Assembly: GCA_003250355.1 (NCBI GenBank)
Contig: QKGS01000006.1
Span: forward strand, 1-62,030
Direction of reading: 5' to 3'
DNA: 62,030 bases
DNA from: Bacteroidota bacterium
GTDB lineage: Bacteria > Bacteroidota > Bacteroidia > Bacteroidales > SZUA-534
The translations under genes were made by a program, and so were the position numbers. This document shows positions 1 through 8,547 of the stretch, piece after piece. How positions within the stretch are numbered: the first letter of the stretch is position 1; the number at the start of each line of letters is the position of its first letter. The notes under the pieces were generated by a model that was given only the letters and a program-made list of their open reading frames with translations, searched no databases and was not told the DNA's origin.

Positions 1-358
1 TTATTTTTAAGTTTTTCTTTATCTAAAATTACTTTATAAATTATTGAAAAACAGAAAAATAAACACCCTCATTACTTGTTAAGAACCTGCTCTAAAAGCT
101 TGTTGTATCTCTTTCAAAGCGGGTGCAAAAGTATACGATTCAATATTACAATCCAAATGTTTTTTGATGTTTTTTGAAAATATTTACATTCACTAAAATA
201 GAAACCTCATATACAGTAGTTTATATTTTAGCGCTTTTATAATATTCCCTTAATAAAGCCTACTTGCATATTCAATTATTTAATTTTTACTAAATATGTG
301 AACGATTATATTATTATATTCGCAGCATATAATAACAAAGTATAATTGAGCAATAGCT
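1..358. other. intergenic region at left window edge
   Basis: No convincing coding sequence is seen here. The stretch is AT-rich. Its main content is a strong leftward promoter (126-157) whose transcript would run out of the window through positions 125-1. It also holds a possible -7 box TATATTCG at 315-322 for the rightward gene starting at 359. The transcribed part (1-125) has no long ORF in the leftward direction, which would fit the leader of a stable-RNA operon. Confidence 0.6.
126..157 (-). promoter_or_regulatory. strong Bacteroidota promoter, leftward
   Basis: On the minus strand TTTG (157-154) is followed by exactly 20 nt and then TACTTTTG (133-126). This is a full match to the Bacteroidota sigma-ABfr consensus TTTG-N19-21-TAnnTTTG. 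The sequence just downstream (GCACCCGC, then TTTGAAAGAG) resembles the start of rrn leaders in this phylum, by recollection. No leftward ORF begins between it and the window edge, so the target, possibly a 16S rRNA operon, lies outside the window. Confidence 0.75.
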
Positions 359-1093
359 ATGAGCAACAAAGTAGTAATTATTCCTACATATAATGAAAAG
401 GAGAATATTGAGTCCATTATTAGAAAAGTCATGTCTCTTGATGGTGAATTTAATGTGTTGATTATTGAAGACAATAGCCCTGATGGAACTGCTGACATTG
501 TTAAAAATCTAATGAAAGAGTTTGAGAATCGTCTGTTTATAGTTGAACGAAAAGGGAAGCTTGGTTTGGGTACTGCATATATTGCAGGTTTCAAATGGGC
601 TCTTGAACACAATTATGAATATATATTCGAAATGGATGCCGATTTTTCTCATAATCCCGATGATCTTATCAAGCTTCATAAGGCTTGTGCAAATGGTGCC
701 GATTTGGCTATTGGCTCTCGCTATATTTCAGGAATCAATGTTGTGAATTGGCCAATGGGTAGAGTTATTATGAGTTATTACGCCTCAAAATATGTTAGAA
801 TTGTTACAGGCATGAAAGTGAAGGATGCTACTGCAGGATTTAAATGCTATACAAGGAAAGTGCTTGAAACCATTGACCTCGACAAAATTAGATTTAAGGG
901 GTATGCATTTCAAATAGAAATGAAATTTACTGCTTTCAAGTTCGGATTCAACATTGTGGAAGTCCCAATTATATTTACAGACAGACAAGAAGGTGCGTCG
1001 AAAATGAGTGGCGGCATTTTCAATGAAGCAGTTTGGGGAGTAATTAAAATGAAATTAAGAAGCTTATTTCGCACATATAAAAGAGTAGCTTAG
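359..1093 (+). CDS. polyprenol-phosphate mannosyltransferase-like GT2 glycosyltransferase
   Basis: This 244-residue protein transfers a sugar, probably mannose, from a nucleotide sugar to a polyprenyl phosphate at the inner membrane, by homology to Dpm1. It starts with the GT2 motif PTYNE (9-13). An aspartate-rich DNSPDGT follows (38-44), then the metal-binding DxD in MDADFSHNP (92-100), then the family motif DRQEGASKMS (about 210-219). No C-terminal membrane anchor is seen, so this is the short soluble Dpm1 type. It precedes dihydroorotase with a 147-bp gap. A possible -7 box TATATTCG lies at 315-322. The exact acceptor and sugar cannot be read from sequence. Confidence 0.85.
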   Translation: MSNKVVIIPTYNEKENIESIIRKVMSLDGEFNVLIIEDNSPDGTADIVKNLMKEFENRLFIVERKGKLGLGTAYIAGFKWALEHNYEYIFEMDADFSHNPDDLIKLHKACANGADLAIGSRYISGINVVNWPMGRVIMSYYASKYVRIVTGMKVKDATAGFKCYTRKVLETIDLDKIRFKGYAFQIEMKFTAFKFGFNIVEVPIIFTDRQEGASKMSGGIFNEAVWGVIKMKLRSLFRTYKRVA

Positions 1094-1240
1094 GTGTTAT
1101 ATATACGAATAAACCTTCCATGCATAAATGTACACACAGGGATATAGATAAGATACGGAAGTTTTACGTATTTAAATAGAACAAGTCTGTTTTTACCTAT
1201 TGCTGTTTATTGAAAAAATATTTAACTAAATTTCATACAC

Positions 1241-2578
1241 GTGAAAATACTTATCAAAAATGCACAGATAATAAATGAAGGGAAGTCATTTAATGGATAT
1301 ATATCAATATTTGATGAAATAATAAATGATGTAGATTCCGGCAATCATGCTGACGAAAGTATTTTTGATAAAATAATAGATGCTAAAGGGAAAATTGTTG
1401 TTCCGGGCGTAATAGATGATCAGGTTCATTTCAGAGAACCCGGGCTAATACATAAAGCTGAAATATACACAGAAACAAAAGCTGCAATTGCCGGTGGTGT
1501 TACTTCGTATATGGAAATGCCCAACACTAATCCTCAAACAACAACACAGCTTGCATTAAAAACAAAGTATGATATAGCTGCAGAAAAATCGCTTGCCAAC
1601 TATTCGTTCTACATAGGTGCTACAAATGACAATTTATCTGAACTTTTAAAAACTAATCCTAAAACAACCCCGGGTATTAAGGTCTTTATGGGTTCTTCTA
1701 CCGGGAATATGTTGGTAGATGACGAAAAAACTCTTGAAGGCATTTTCAAAGAAGCTCCATGCTTGGTGGCAACACACTGCGAAGATGAAAAAACCATTAG
1801 AAATAACCTCAATACATATATTAATAAGTATGGGAATGATATTTTGCCTGAGCATCACCCATTAATTAGAAGTGCTGAAGCTTGTTATATATCATCGTCG
1901 AAAGCGGTAGAGCTTGCAACGAAGTTTAATTCAAAACTTCATGTGCTTCACCTTTCAACTGAAAAAGAGATGTCGCTTTTCAACAATGGAAATATTGAAG
2001 AAAAAAGCATTACTGCCGAAGTTTGTGTTCATCACTTATGGTTCAATGCTGATGATTACAAAACTTATGGCAATAGAATAAAATGGAATCCGTCTGTAAA
2101 ATTTGAATCGGACAGAAATGCACTTTTTAATGCTTTAGTAAATGACAAAATTGATGTAGTTGCAACAGACCATGCTCCACACTTACTCAATGAAAAACTC
2201 AATGCATATACTCAATCTGCTTCCGGTGGTCCTTTAGTGCAACACTCTTTACTTGCAATGCTCGATTTTTATCATAATGGAAAAATAAGTATTGAAACTA
2301 TTGTGAAGAAAATGTGTCATTCGCCAGCTACTCTTTACAATGTAGATAAAAGAGGTTTTATAAAAAAAGATTACTATGCCGACATTGTAATTATTGATAC
2401 TAATTCTGAAACTACTGTAAATTCAGATAATATATTATATAAGTGTAAATGGTCGCCATTTGAAGGGCATACTTTTAAATCAAGAATCACACATACTTTT
2501 GTTAATGGAAACTTAGTTTATGAAAATGGTATGATTAATGAAAATATTAAAGGCAAACCATTACAATTTAACAGGTAG
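1241..2578 (+). CDS. pyrC: dihydroorotase
   Basis: This 445-residue amidohydrolase cyclises carbamoyl aspartate to dihydroorotate in pyrimidine synthesis. The reading frame opens with GTG. Metal and active-site signatures are present in order: VIDDQVHFREPG (about 57-68), the MEMPNT substrate loop, GSSTGNM, THCEDE, and ATDHAPH near residue 310. The first metal ligand motif reads Q-x-H instead of the usual H-x-H, a variant I recall from Bacteroidota dihydroorotases. The ACP phosphodiesterase gene follows after 9 bp, so the two are probably cotranscribed. An allantoinase or hydantoinase is a less likely alternative. Confidence 0.88.
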   Translation: MKILIKNAQIINEGKSFNGYISIFDEIINDVDSGNHADESIFDKIIDAKGKIVVPGVIDDQVHFREPGLIHKAEIYTETKAAIAGGVTSYMEMPNTNPQTTTQLALKTKYDIAAEKSLANYSFYIGATNDNLSELLKTNPKTTPGIKVFMGSSTGNMLVDDEKTLEGIFKEAPCLVATHCEDEKTIRNNLNTYINKYGNDILPEHHPLIRSAEACYISSSKAVELATKFNSKLHVLHLSTEKEMSLFNNGNIEEKSITAEVCVHHLWFNADDYKTYGNRIKWNPSVKFESDRNALFNALVNDKIDVVATDHAPHLLNEKLNAYTQSASGGPLVQHSLLAMLDFYHNGKISIETIVKKMCHSPATLYNVDKRGFIKKDYYADIVIIDTNSETTVNSDNILYKCKWSPFEGHTFKSRITHTFVNGNLVYENGMINENIKGKPLQFNR

Positions 2579-2587
2579 TATCGGTTC

Positions 2588-3163
2588 ATGAATATTCTTG
2601 CCCACACCTATTTGTTGCAGAATTTAGATGATGTTTTTATTGGCAACTATATTTCTGATGCGGTAAAAGGGAATAATTACAAAGAATACCCTAAATCAGT
2701 TCAGCAAGGCATTATGCTTCATCGAAAAATTGATTCATTTACTGACAAACATGAATCAACTTTAAAATGTAAAAAGTTGTTCTATCCAATTTATGGACAT
2801 CATAGCAGTGTTGTTATTGATATAGTATTTGATTATTTCCTGGCATCGCAATGGAATAAATATCACAAATTATCGCTATCGGAATATTCTTGTAATATAT
2901 ATACATATTTAAAAAAGAAAATGTGGATAATGCCTGAACGTATTCAATACCTTACTCCATATTTAATTGAAAATAACTGGTTTGAACTTTATTCAAATTT
3001 AAACGGAATTGAAAGGGTATTATCAGGAATGAGCAAAAGAACATCGATGCCGGCTAAGGCAAATGAGGCAATCAGTATTATTAACAAAAACAATGAGGAG
3101 TTATTTGTACAATTTGATACACTTATAAATGATATTTCACAAATATCGAGGGGTATAAACTAA
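2588..3163 (+). CDS. acyl carrier protein phosphodiesterase (AcpH family, DUF479)
   Basis: This 191-residue protein matches the AcpH/DUF479 family, which removes the phosphopantetheine arm from acyl carrier protein. Family signatures include the N-terminal MNILAHTYL, GNYISDAVKG (about 19-28), the conserved GIMLHRKIDSFTD (about 41-53) and a D-x-x-x-D-Y-F-L stretch near residue 80. The length is normal for the family. It sits 9 bp behind dihydroorotase, so the two are probably one transcript. The biochemical assignment rests on family homology only. Confidence 0.8.
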   Translation: MNILAHTYLLQNLDDVFIGNYISDAVKGNNYKEYPKSVQQGIMLHRKIDSFTDKHESTLKCKKLFYPIYGHHSSVVIDIVFDYFLASQWNKYHKLSLSEYSCNIYTYLKKKMWIMPERIQYLTPYLIENNWFELYSNLNGIERVLSGMSKRTSMPAKANEAISIINKNNEELFVQFDTLINDISQISRGIN

Positions 3164-3234
3164 CAATATAAGCTTTATGGCTATAATAATGCACATTTAA
3201 CGATGTGATTATTTTTTTTTTAACAAAAACCTTT

Positions 3235-3242
3235 TAGATTTG
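3235..3242 (+). promoter_or_regulatory. -7 promoter box of the TPR lipoprotein gene
   Basis: TAGATTTG matches the Bacteroidota TAnnTTTG -7 consensus exactly and lies 53 nt before the ATG at 3296. A run of T replaces a clear TTTG -33 box upstream. Confidence 0.55.
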
Positions 3243-3295
3243 TAAGCCTAGAAAAATTTAAACTATTTTAGTATAAGATCACTAATTAAGCAATT

Positions 3296-5050
3296 ATGAA
3301 AAAATTTAACGTAAGTAAATTAGCTACTCTAATCTTAGCCGCAGTTGTACTAACAGGTTGTGGTGGAGTAAACAAGATGATGAAAATGGCATCGGAGGTG
3401 AAGCATGAGGTTACACCAAAAGTATTGGAATTACACGGTGACAGTGTTTCGGCTGCTATTAAAGTTACTTTCCCTGCTAAGTTTTTCCAAAAGAAAGCAA
3501 CACTAACAATTACACCTGTTTTTAAATATGAAGGTGGAGAAACTGCTTTCCCAAGTAAATCGTTCCAAGGAGAGTCTGTTCAAGGTAACAACGAAGTTGT
3601 ATCATTTGTAAATGGTGGTACAAAAGAAATACCGGCTGCAAAAATTGCATTTGTAGAAGGTATGCGCAAAGGTGAATTAATTGCAAGAGTTAAAGCTTCT
3701 GACGGTAGCAACTCTGTTGATTTACCTGAGATAAAACTTGCCGATGGTACTATGTCTACTGCATTATTACTTGATGGCGATGCTATGCCTATTGCTGCTG
3801 ACGACAAATTTGTTCGCATTACAACAGAGCAAAAAGGTGCTGCTATCCACTTCGTAATAAACCAAGCAAACATTCGCGATAAAGAATTAAACAAAGAGGA
3901 GATTAAAGCCCTTAAACAATTTGTTAAAGAATCGGTTACAAAAGAGAACGTTGAATTTAAAGGTGTTGAAATATCAGCTTATGCATCGCCTGATGGTGAA
4001 CTTGACCTTAACACTAAGTTAGCTGATAAGCGTATGGTTAATGCTCAACAATACTTTGCACGTGAGCTTGATAAAGCTAAAGTAGAAGGAACAAAAGAAG
4101 AGGGATTCATTAAAACTACTGCTACTCCGGAAGACTGGGAAGGTTTCAAGTCGGCAATGGAAGCATCAGAAATACAAGATAAAGACCTTATTTTACGTGT
4201 TCTTTCAATGTATTCTGACCCAGTAGTTCGTGAAAAAGAAATTAAAAATATTGCTGCAGCTTACGAGGTTATTAAAGAAGAAATCCTTCCTGAACTACGT
4301 CGTTCAAAAATGTATGTAAACATAGCTGTAGTAGGCTACTCTGATGAAGAATTAAAGGATTTTTCTGTATCAAATCCTGATACTTTAAAAGTTGAAGAGT
4401 TAATGTATGCTGCTACTTTACATGAAGATATTAACACAAAACTTGCTATTTACCAAAAGGTGGCAGAAAATTTCTCTGACGACTGGAGAGGTCATAACAA
4501 CGTAGGATATGCTTTATTGAAACTTGGTAAAGTTGCAGAAGCTAAGGCTGCACTAGAAAAAGCAAAAAGCATAGATGCAAGCAACACTATTGTTCTTAAT
4601 AACTTAGGTGTAGTTGCTTACAACGAAGGTGATGTTGTTGCGGCAGAAGAATTCTACACTGCTGCAGCAGGTGCAGGAAATCAAGTTAGCTACAACAGAG
4701 CTACTATCGCAGCTAAAAGAGGTCAATACGAAGATGCTCTTAACCTATATGTAAGCTCTAAATACAATACTTTAAGCTTTGCTATTACAAAAGTTCTTAA
4801 CTACTCTTTCACTAAAAACCCTGATGCATTTGATGCTGCTTTGGGTATTTTAAAGAAAGCTGAAGATGAGTCGGCTAAAGCTTACTACTTCAAAGCTGTA
4901 ATTGGTGCAAGAAAGCAAGATTCTGAATTCTTAATGAACAGTTTAAGAACAGCTTGTGAAAAAGATGCTTCTTATAAAGCTTATGCACAAAAGGATATTG
5001 AGTTTGCTCAGTATGCTGCCGATGCTACTTTCAAAAGTATTGTTGAGTAA
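3296..5050 (+). CDS. lipoprotein with OmpA-like and TPR regions
   Basis: This 584-residue protein starts with a lipoprotein signal peptide whose lipobox LTGC places the lipidated cysteine at residue 22. Residues about 25-200 look beta-rich. A segment near 222-265 (ISAYASPDGELDLN, then ADKRM) resembles the start of an OmpA C-terminal peptidoglycan-binding domain. Residues about 400-475 contain two or three TPR units (NNVGYALLKLGKVAEAKAAL and a following copy). It is probably anchored in the outer membrane facing the periplasm and may link it to peptidoglycan. It is monocistronic, with its own -7 box and a terminator at 5071. I know of no experimentally defined function. Confidence 0.7.
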   Translation: MKKFNVSKLATLILAAVVLTGCGGVNKMMKMASEVKHEVTPKVLELHGDSVSAAIKVTFPAKFFQKKATLTITPVFKYEGGETAFPSKSFQGESVQGNNEVVSFVNGGTKEIPAAKIAFVEGMRKGELIARVKASDGSNSVDLPEIKLADGTMSTALLLDGDAMPIAADDKFVRITTEQKGAAIHFVINQANIRDKELNKEEIKALKQFVKESVTKENVEFKGVEISAYASPDGELDLNTKLADKRMVNAQQYFARELDKAKVEGTKEEGFIKTTATPEDWEGFKSAMEASEIQDKDLILRVLSMYSDPVVREKEIKNIAAAYEVIKEEILPELRRSKMYVNIAVVGYSDEELKDFSVSNPDTLKVEELMYAATLHEDINTKLAIYQKVAENFSDDWRGHNNVGYALLKLGKVAEAKAALEKAKSIDASNTIVLNNLGVVAYNEGDVVAAEEFYTAAAGAGNQVSYNRATIAAKRGQYEDALNLYVSSKYNTLSFAITKVLNYSFTKNPDAFDAALGILKKAEDESAKAYYFKAVIGARKQDSEFLMNSLRTACEKDASYKAYAQKDIEFAQYAADATFKSIVE

Positions 5051-5070
5051 ATAAAGAGAATAATATATCT

Positions 5071-5104
5071 AAAAAGGGAAATTCTATTGGATTTCCCTTT
5101 TTTT
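5071..5104 (+). terminator. Rho-independent terminator after the TPR lipoprotein
   Basis: The arms AAAGGGAAAT (5073-5082) and ATTTCCCTTT (5091-5100) enclose an 8-nt loop and run into a T tract, 20 bp after the stop codon at 5050. Confidence 0.85.
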
Positions 5105-5474
5105 ATTAATATTGTGCGAAAAATAAAAGTTTACTGTTTTAATATTTTTTACCTCTCGATATATTGCGTAGCAAATTATGTGCTAGCTACATTCCCAACA
5201 TAATCTATATTACTTCATACCATCTCACTCACAATGTCGGTAAGTTAAGACTATATGCCCTTGGATGCAAATTCTTATGCCTCCGCTGAATTGATATGTC
5301 TGTCTTTTGAAAGAGCTACCGGGTCGAATAATATCTATCTTTTTTAAGCTAAACGAAAAATAGCAGTGCAAAGCTTTTCGTAAATAGGAATACACAGATT
5401 GGCAAAAATGATGAATTGTGAAAATCACATCAGAACTCAATAATGTAGATTTAAAATCCCAATCTGATACAACT
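5105..5474. other. non-coding stretch, possible decayed sequence
   Basis: Only a 71-codon leftward frame (5225-5440) exists here. It lacks a recognisable domain and a convincing start, so I treat it as non-coding or a remnant. The stretch lies between a terminator and the first copy of a MITE-like repeat. Confidence 0.4.
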
Positions 5475-5660
5475 TTTAACCCGCATTATTCATTAGGTTT
5501 TCAAGATTATCATTAATCAATTATTAATCAGCATCTTTCTAATGCAACGCATTAGGGCGGGCTGAACCCAGATGGTTAATTGATGTTTTCCATTAACCAT
5601 CTGTATTGCTTCTATTTATCCTCATTATTTCAATTCTATTGCATAGTTCGGGTTTAACCC
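5475..5660. repeat. MITE-like repeat, copy A
   Basis: The element begins TTTAACCCGCATTAT and ends CGGGTTTAACCC, so its ends are inverted repeats of TTTAACCCG. It is internally palindromic, including a hairpin GATGGTTAAT (5571-5580) with ATTAACCATC. It aligns over its whole length with 6601-6777 (copy B). The two copies are in the same orientation and flank the Bax-inhibitor gene. No coding capacity is seen. Confidence 0.7.
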
Positions 5661-5710
5661 TTCCAATAAATTGATCATGGATTCTAAGTAAAAAGGTAAT
5701 AGAACAACAT

Positions 5711-5742
5711 AAAAAAAGAGGCTCCCTTTTTAGGCAGCCTCT
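5711..5742 (-). terminator. terminator of the Bax inhibitor-1 gene
   Basis: On the minus strand AGAGGCT pairs with AGCCTCT (5742-5736 and 5723-5717) and is followed by a seven-T run (5717-5711). It begins 22 bp beyond the stop codon of the leftward gene 5764-6519. Confidence 0.85.
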
Positions 5743-5763
5743 ACTTTGTATTTGTTTATTTTC

Positions 5764-6519
5764 CTAGTCTCTGTTAGCAAAAATTGCTAAAAGCCTCAAT
5801 ATCTCAATATATAACCATATAAGAGTTACCATTAGACCAAAAGCACCATACCATTCAAAACTTTTTGGCAATCCTGAATTTGCACCTTGTTCAATGAAAT
5901 CAAAATCAAGTACTAAATTAAGAGCTGCCACAGCTACAATAACCAAACTTATTATCATTCCCATAGTTCCGCCTCCATGCATAAACGATACATTTACTCC
6001 AAACATATTTAAAATAAAAGTAACAAAATATGCAACTGCAATACCCATGGTAGCTGCTACAACGCCGGCACGGAATTTTTGAGTTACCTTAATAACCCCT
6101 GTTTTATATAAAAACAGCAAAGCAAACATAACTGCAAATGTTAGTAATACCGCTTTCATAACTAACCCAGGGAACATACCTTCAAAAAGAGCTGATATTG
6201 CTCCAAGAAATAGTCCTTCAAATACTGCATAAATTGGTGCTGTAATGTGTGCGCTTTGCTTGCGAAAGGCCGTAATTAATGCAAGTATAAAACCACCTAT
6301 TCCACCTACTGCTATCCATATACCTACTGTTGATGCAGTAGCCGGGTTCATAGCTTTTCCCCATGTAAATGATGCTCCCAACACAACTATAAGCAACATA
6401 ATTGCTATTTTGTTGATAGTTCCCTGCACTGTCATTGTGCCGGTAGTTGATTGCGAATAAGCAAAACTGTCCATAACCTTTTTGCTAAAAATTGGATTTG
6501 ATGAAGACTTAATGTTCAT
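5764..6519 (-). CDS. Bax inhibitor-1/YccA family membrane protein
   Basis: This 251-residue integral membrane protein has about seven hydrophobic segments and belongs to the BI-1/YccA/TMBIM family. Related proteins are proton-sensitive Ca2+ leak channels or FtsH-associated proteins. Visible family features are the FTWG-type first helix, GLFLGAISALFEGMFPGLV in the middle, the acidic LNLVLDFDFIEQGA segment (residues about 198-211, with the conserved paired aspartates) and the final WYGAFGLMVTLIWLYIEILR. It stands alone between two MITE-like repeats and has its own terminator. Physiological substrate is unknown. Confidence 0.88.
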   Translation of the reverse strand: MNIKSSSNPIFSKKVMDSFAYSQSTTGTMTVQGTINKIAIMLLIVVLGASFTWGKAMNPATASTVGIWIAVGGIGGFILALITAFRKQSAHITAPIYAVFEGLFLGAISALFEGMFPGLVMKAVLLTFAVMFALLFLYKTGVIKVTQKFRAGVVAATMGIAVAYFVTFILNMFGVNVSFMHGGGTMGMIISLVIVAVAALNLVLDFDFIEQGANSGLPKSFEWYGAFGLMVTLIWLYIEILRLLAIFANRD

Positions 6520-6600
6520 AGTTCTTAAAATTATTTTTAATTTAATTCACTCATATCAAAAATTGAGCCAACTGAAATTTTGACAGAGTAATGTTTGGTG

Positions 6601-6777
6601 GGGTTATTTAACCCGCATTATGCATTGGTTTTTGAAATTCAATTAGTAAACAGCATTTTGCTAATGTAATACGTTAGATCGGGTTGAACCCGAAGGGTTA
6701 ACAATACTAACCCTATAAAGCTTTGAGAATCCTTCATTTAACTATAGTATTTCAATTTAAATACATAGTTAGGGTTA
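6601..6777. repeat. MITE-like repeat, copy B
   Basis: This stretch aligns with copy A (5475-5660): it starts TTTAACCCGCATTATGCATT, has a central palindrome CGGGTTGAACCCG, a second hairpin GGGTTA (6695-6700) with TAACCC, and ends CATAGTTAGGGTTAA. Its right end supplies the stop codon of the leftward VTT gene (6775-6777), so the element seems to have inserted at, or trimmed, the end of that gene. Confidence 0.7.
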
Positions 6778-7383
6778 AGCTATCTGAAATATAACCAAAG
6801 CATAAACAATAAACCGGAGATAACGGAATAGCGACCACAGCAAATAATACTTAAAGCTATATCGAATAAGACCGGAAGCTAAACTTACCATAGAGTGTGG
6901 TATTGGCGATATTGCTCCCAAAACAACAAACATACCTCCCCATTTACGTAAGTTTATTATGTGTTTCTCAACCTTGTTTTCAATATGATTTTTTATAGAA
7001 GGGATTAAAAACAAACGTGTTCCTACAATATATGATATTACTCCACCTATGTACGAAACTGTTGCCAGACTAAATAAAAAGAGCCATGGAGTTGCTGATT
7101 TACCTGCCCACGCAATGAATAACTCGGGTGGAACAAGTCCCAACATGGTTTCCGACAAACCAAATGTTAATATTATTACCTGCGGTTCATAAGTATGAAC
7201 TATATTATTCAGTATAGAATTTATATCTAATATAAAGTACTCAAGTGCCAATAATACTAGAACAAATATTGCAATTGCGCTACCACCTTTTATGGCTGTA
7301 CTCTTCAAAAATGAATAGAACTGTGTTATTTTGTAATAACGGTTCAGTAATACTAAACGTTTAGTTGTACTTCTGTTTGGCAT
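6775..7383 (-). CDS. YqaA/DedA-like VTT-domain membrane protein
   Basis: This is a 202-residue membrane protein with a VTT (SNARE-associated/DedA) core. The signature LSETMLGLVPPELFIAWAGK (about 106-125) is followed by several hydrophobic helices and a conserved GAISPIPHSMVSLASGLIRY. DedA relatives take part in lipid flipping and membrane homeostasis; the substrate here is unknown. I chose the ATG at 7383 because a strong purine-rich GGAGGGGGGA lies directly before it; an in-frame ATG nine codons upstream is less likely. The stop codon lies within repeat copy B. Confidence 0.78.
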   Translation of the reverse strand: MPNRSTTKRLVLLNRYYKITQFYSFLKSTAIKGGSAIAIFVLVLLALEYFILDINSILNNIVHTYEPQVIILTFGLSETMLGLVPPELFIAWAGKSATPWLFLFSLATVSYIGGVISYIVGTRLFLIPSIKNHIENKVEKHIINLRKWGGMFVVLGAISPIPHSMVSLASGLIRYSFKYYLLWSLFRYLRFIVYALVIFQIA

Positions 7384-7550
7384 ATCCCCCCCTCCGAATA
7401 AAAACAGCATTTTAAAATAAACAACTATTGCAAATGCTGTGTTGGTTTATATAACGTAACGAATATATTATTTTTTTGGCTTAAATCACTGGCGCATATA
7501 TTCAAATTGATATGAACCTGATTTAAATCGTGTTTTTAATTGTTGGATAT

Positions 7551-8480
7551 TCAAAATCTCTTGGTATAAATATGGCAATAAGGGGTACTCCCTTTTTTAT
7601 CGTAATAATCCTGATGGTAATCTTCTCCTTCATAGAAAACAGAAGCAGGGGTTACTTTGGTAACTACATCAAAACCTTTGCTTTCAAGAATCTCAATAAG
7701 CTTTTCAGCAACCTCTTTTTGTTTGTTATTAGTATAGAAAACTTCGGAACGGTATTGAGTTCCAATATCAGGACCCTGCCTGTTTATTTGTGTAGGGTCG
7801 TGTGTTTCAAAAAATAGTTGTACTATTTCTTCATAACTAATTTTGTCGGGATTAAAAACTACCTCTACCGCTTCAGCATGACCTGTTGTACCTGAGCAAA
7901 CCTGTTTATATGTCGGATTTTTAATGTATCCTCCCGTATATCCAACGGTAGTTGCTATCACACCTTCAAGTTTTTGCAAATGGTATTCTGTCCCCCAAAA
8001 ACACCCCGATGCAAGAATTGCAGTTTCTGTTCTATTTGCTGATATTTTATCAGGTAAAATATCTCCTTTGGGAATAAAATTCAATGAAACAGAATTAACA
8101 CAGTGTCGAGTTTGTTTGGTGGTAAACCCCTCGTTAATAAATATATGCCCCAAATGACCTTGGCAATTATTACATATTATTTCGGTTCTGCTACCATCGG
8201 AATCAGGAACACGCATTACTGCTCCTTTAATTTCATCGTCAAATGATGGCCAACCACAGTTTGATTCAAATTTATCATTAGAACTATAAAGTGGGGCATT
8301 GCACTGTTTACATAAGTAGGTTCCCGAAATCTTATTCTTTTCGTACTCACCGGTAAATGGTCTTTCTGTCCCTTTATCTATTATTACATATTTCTCAAAT
8401 TCGGTAAGCTTGTTGTAGTTTTGTGCGTTATTTGTCATAGCAAACATTAATATTGACAGTATTATTAATAAACGTTCCAT
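7551..8480 (-). CDS. msrBA: secreted peptide methionine sulfoxide reductase, MsrB-MsrA fusion
   Basis: The 309-residue protein has a Sec signal peptide (about 1-19) and two reductase domains. MsrB comes first (about 28-137) with two zinc-binding CxxC pairs (CKQC, CNNC) and catalytic Cys in TRHCVNSVSL. MsrA follows (about 150-309) with the catalytic motif GCFWG and the conserved YTGG. Together they reduce both the R and S epimers of methionine sulfoxide in exported proteins. Domain order is MsrB then MsrA. The signal peptide suggests a periplasmic or envelope repair role. Confidence 0.92.
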   Translation of the reverse strand: MERLLIILSILMFAMTNNAQNYNKLTEFEKYVIIDKGTERPFTGEYEKNKISGTYLCKQCNAPLYSSNDKFESNCGWPSFDDEIKGAVMRVPDSDGSRTEIICNNCQGHLGHIFINEGFTTKQTRHCVNSVSLNFIPKGDILPDKISANRTETAILASGCFWGTEYHLQKLEGVIATTVGYTGGYIKNPTYKQVCSGTTGHAEAVEVVFNPDKISYEEIVQLFFETHDPTQINRQGPDIGTQYRSEVFYTNNKQKEVAEKLIEILESKGFDVVTKVTPASVFYEGEDYHQDYYDKKGSTPYCHIYTKRF

Positions 8481-8547
8481 AATTGAAATATTTATTATAA
8501 AACAGTTATGTCATGAAAAATGTTTGCAAAATTAGATGATTGATTTG

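Noticed and set aside
5225-5440. 71-codon leftward frame in the gap after the TPR lipoprotein
   Set aside because: It has no recognisable domain, no clear ribosome-binding site and a low-complexity flank beside a repeat; a decayed element is as likely.
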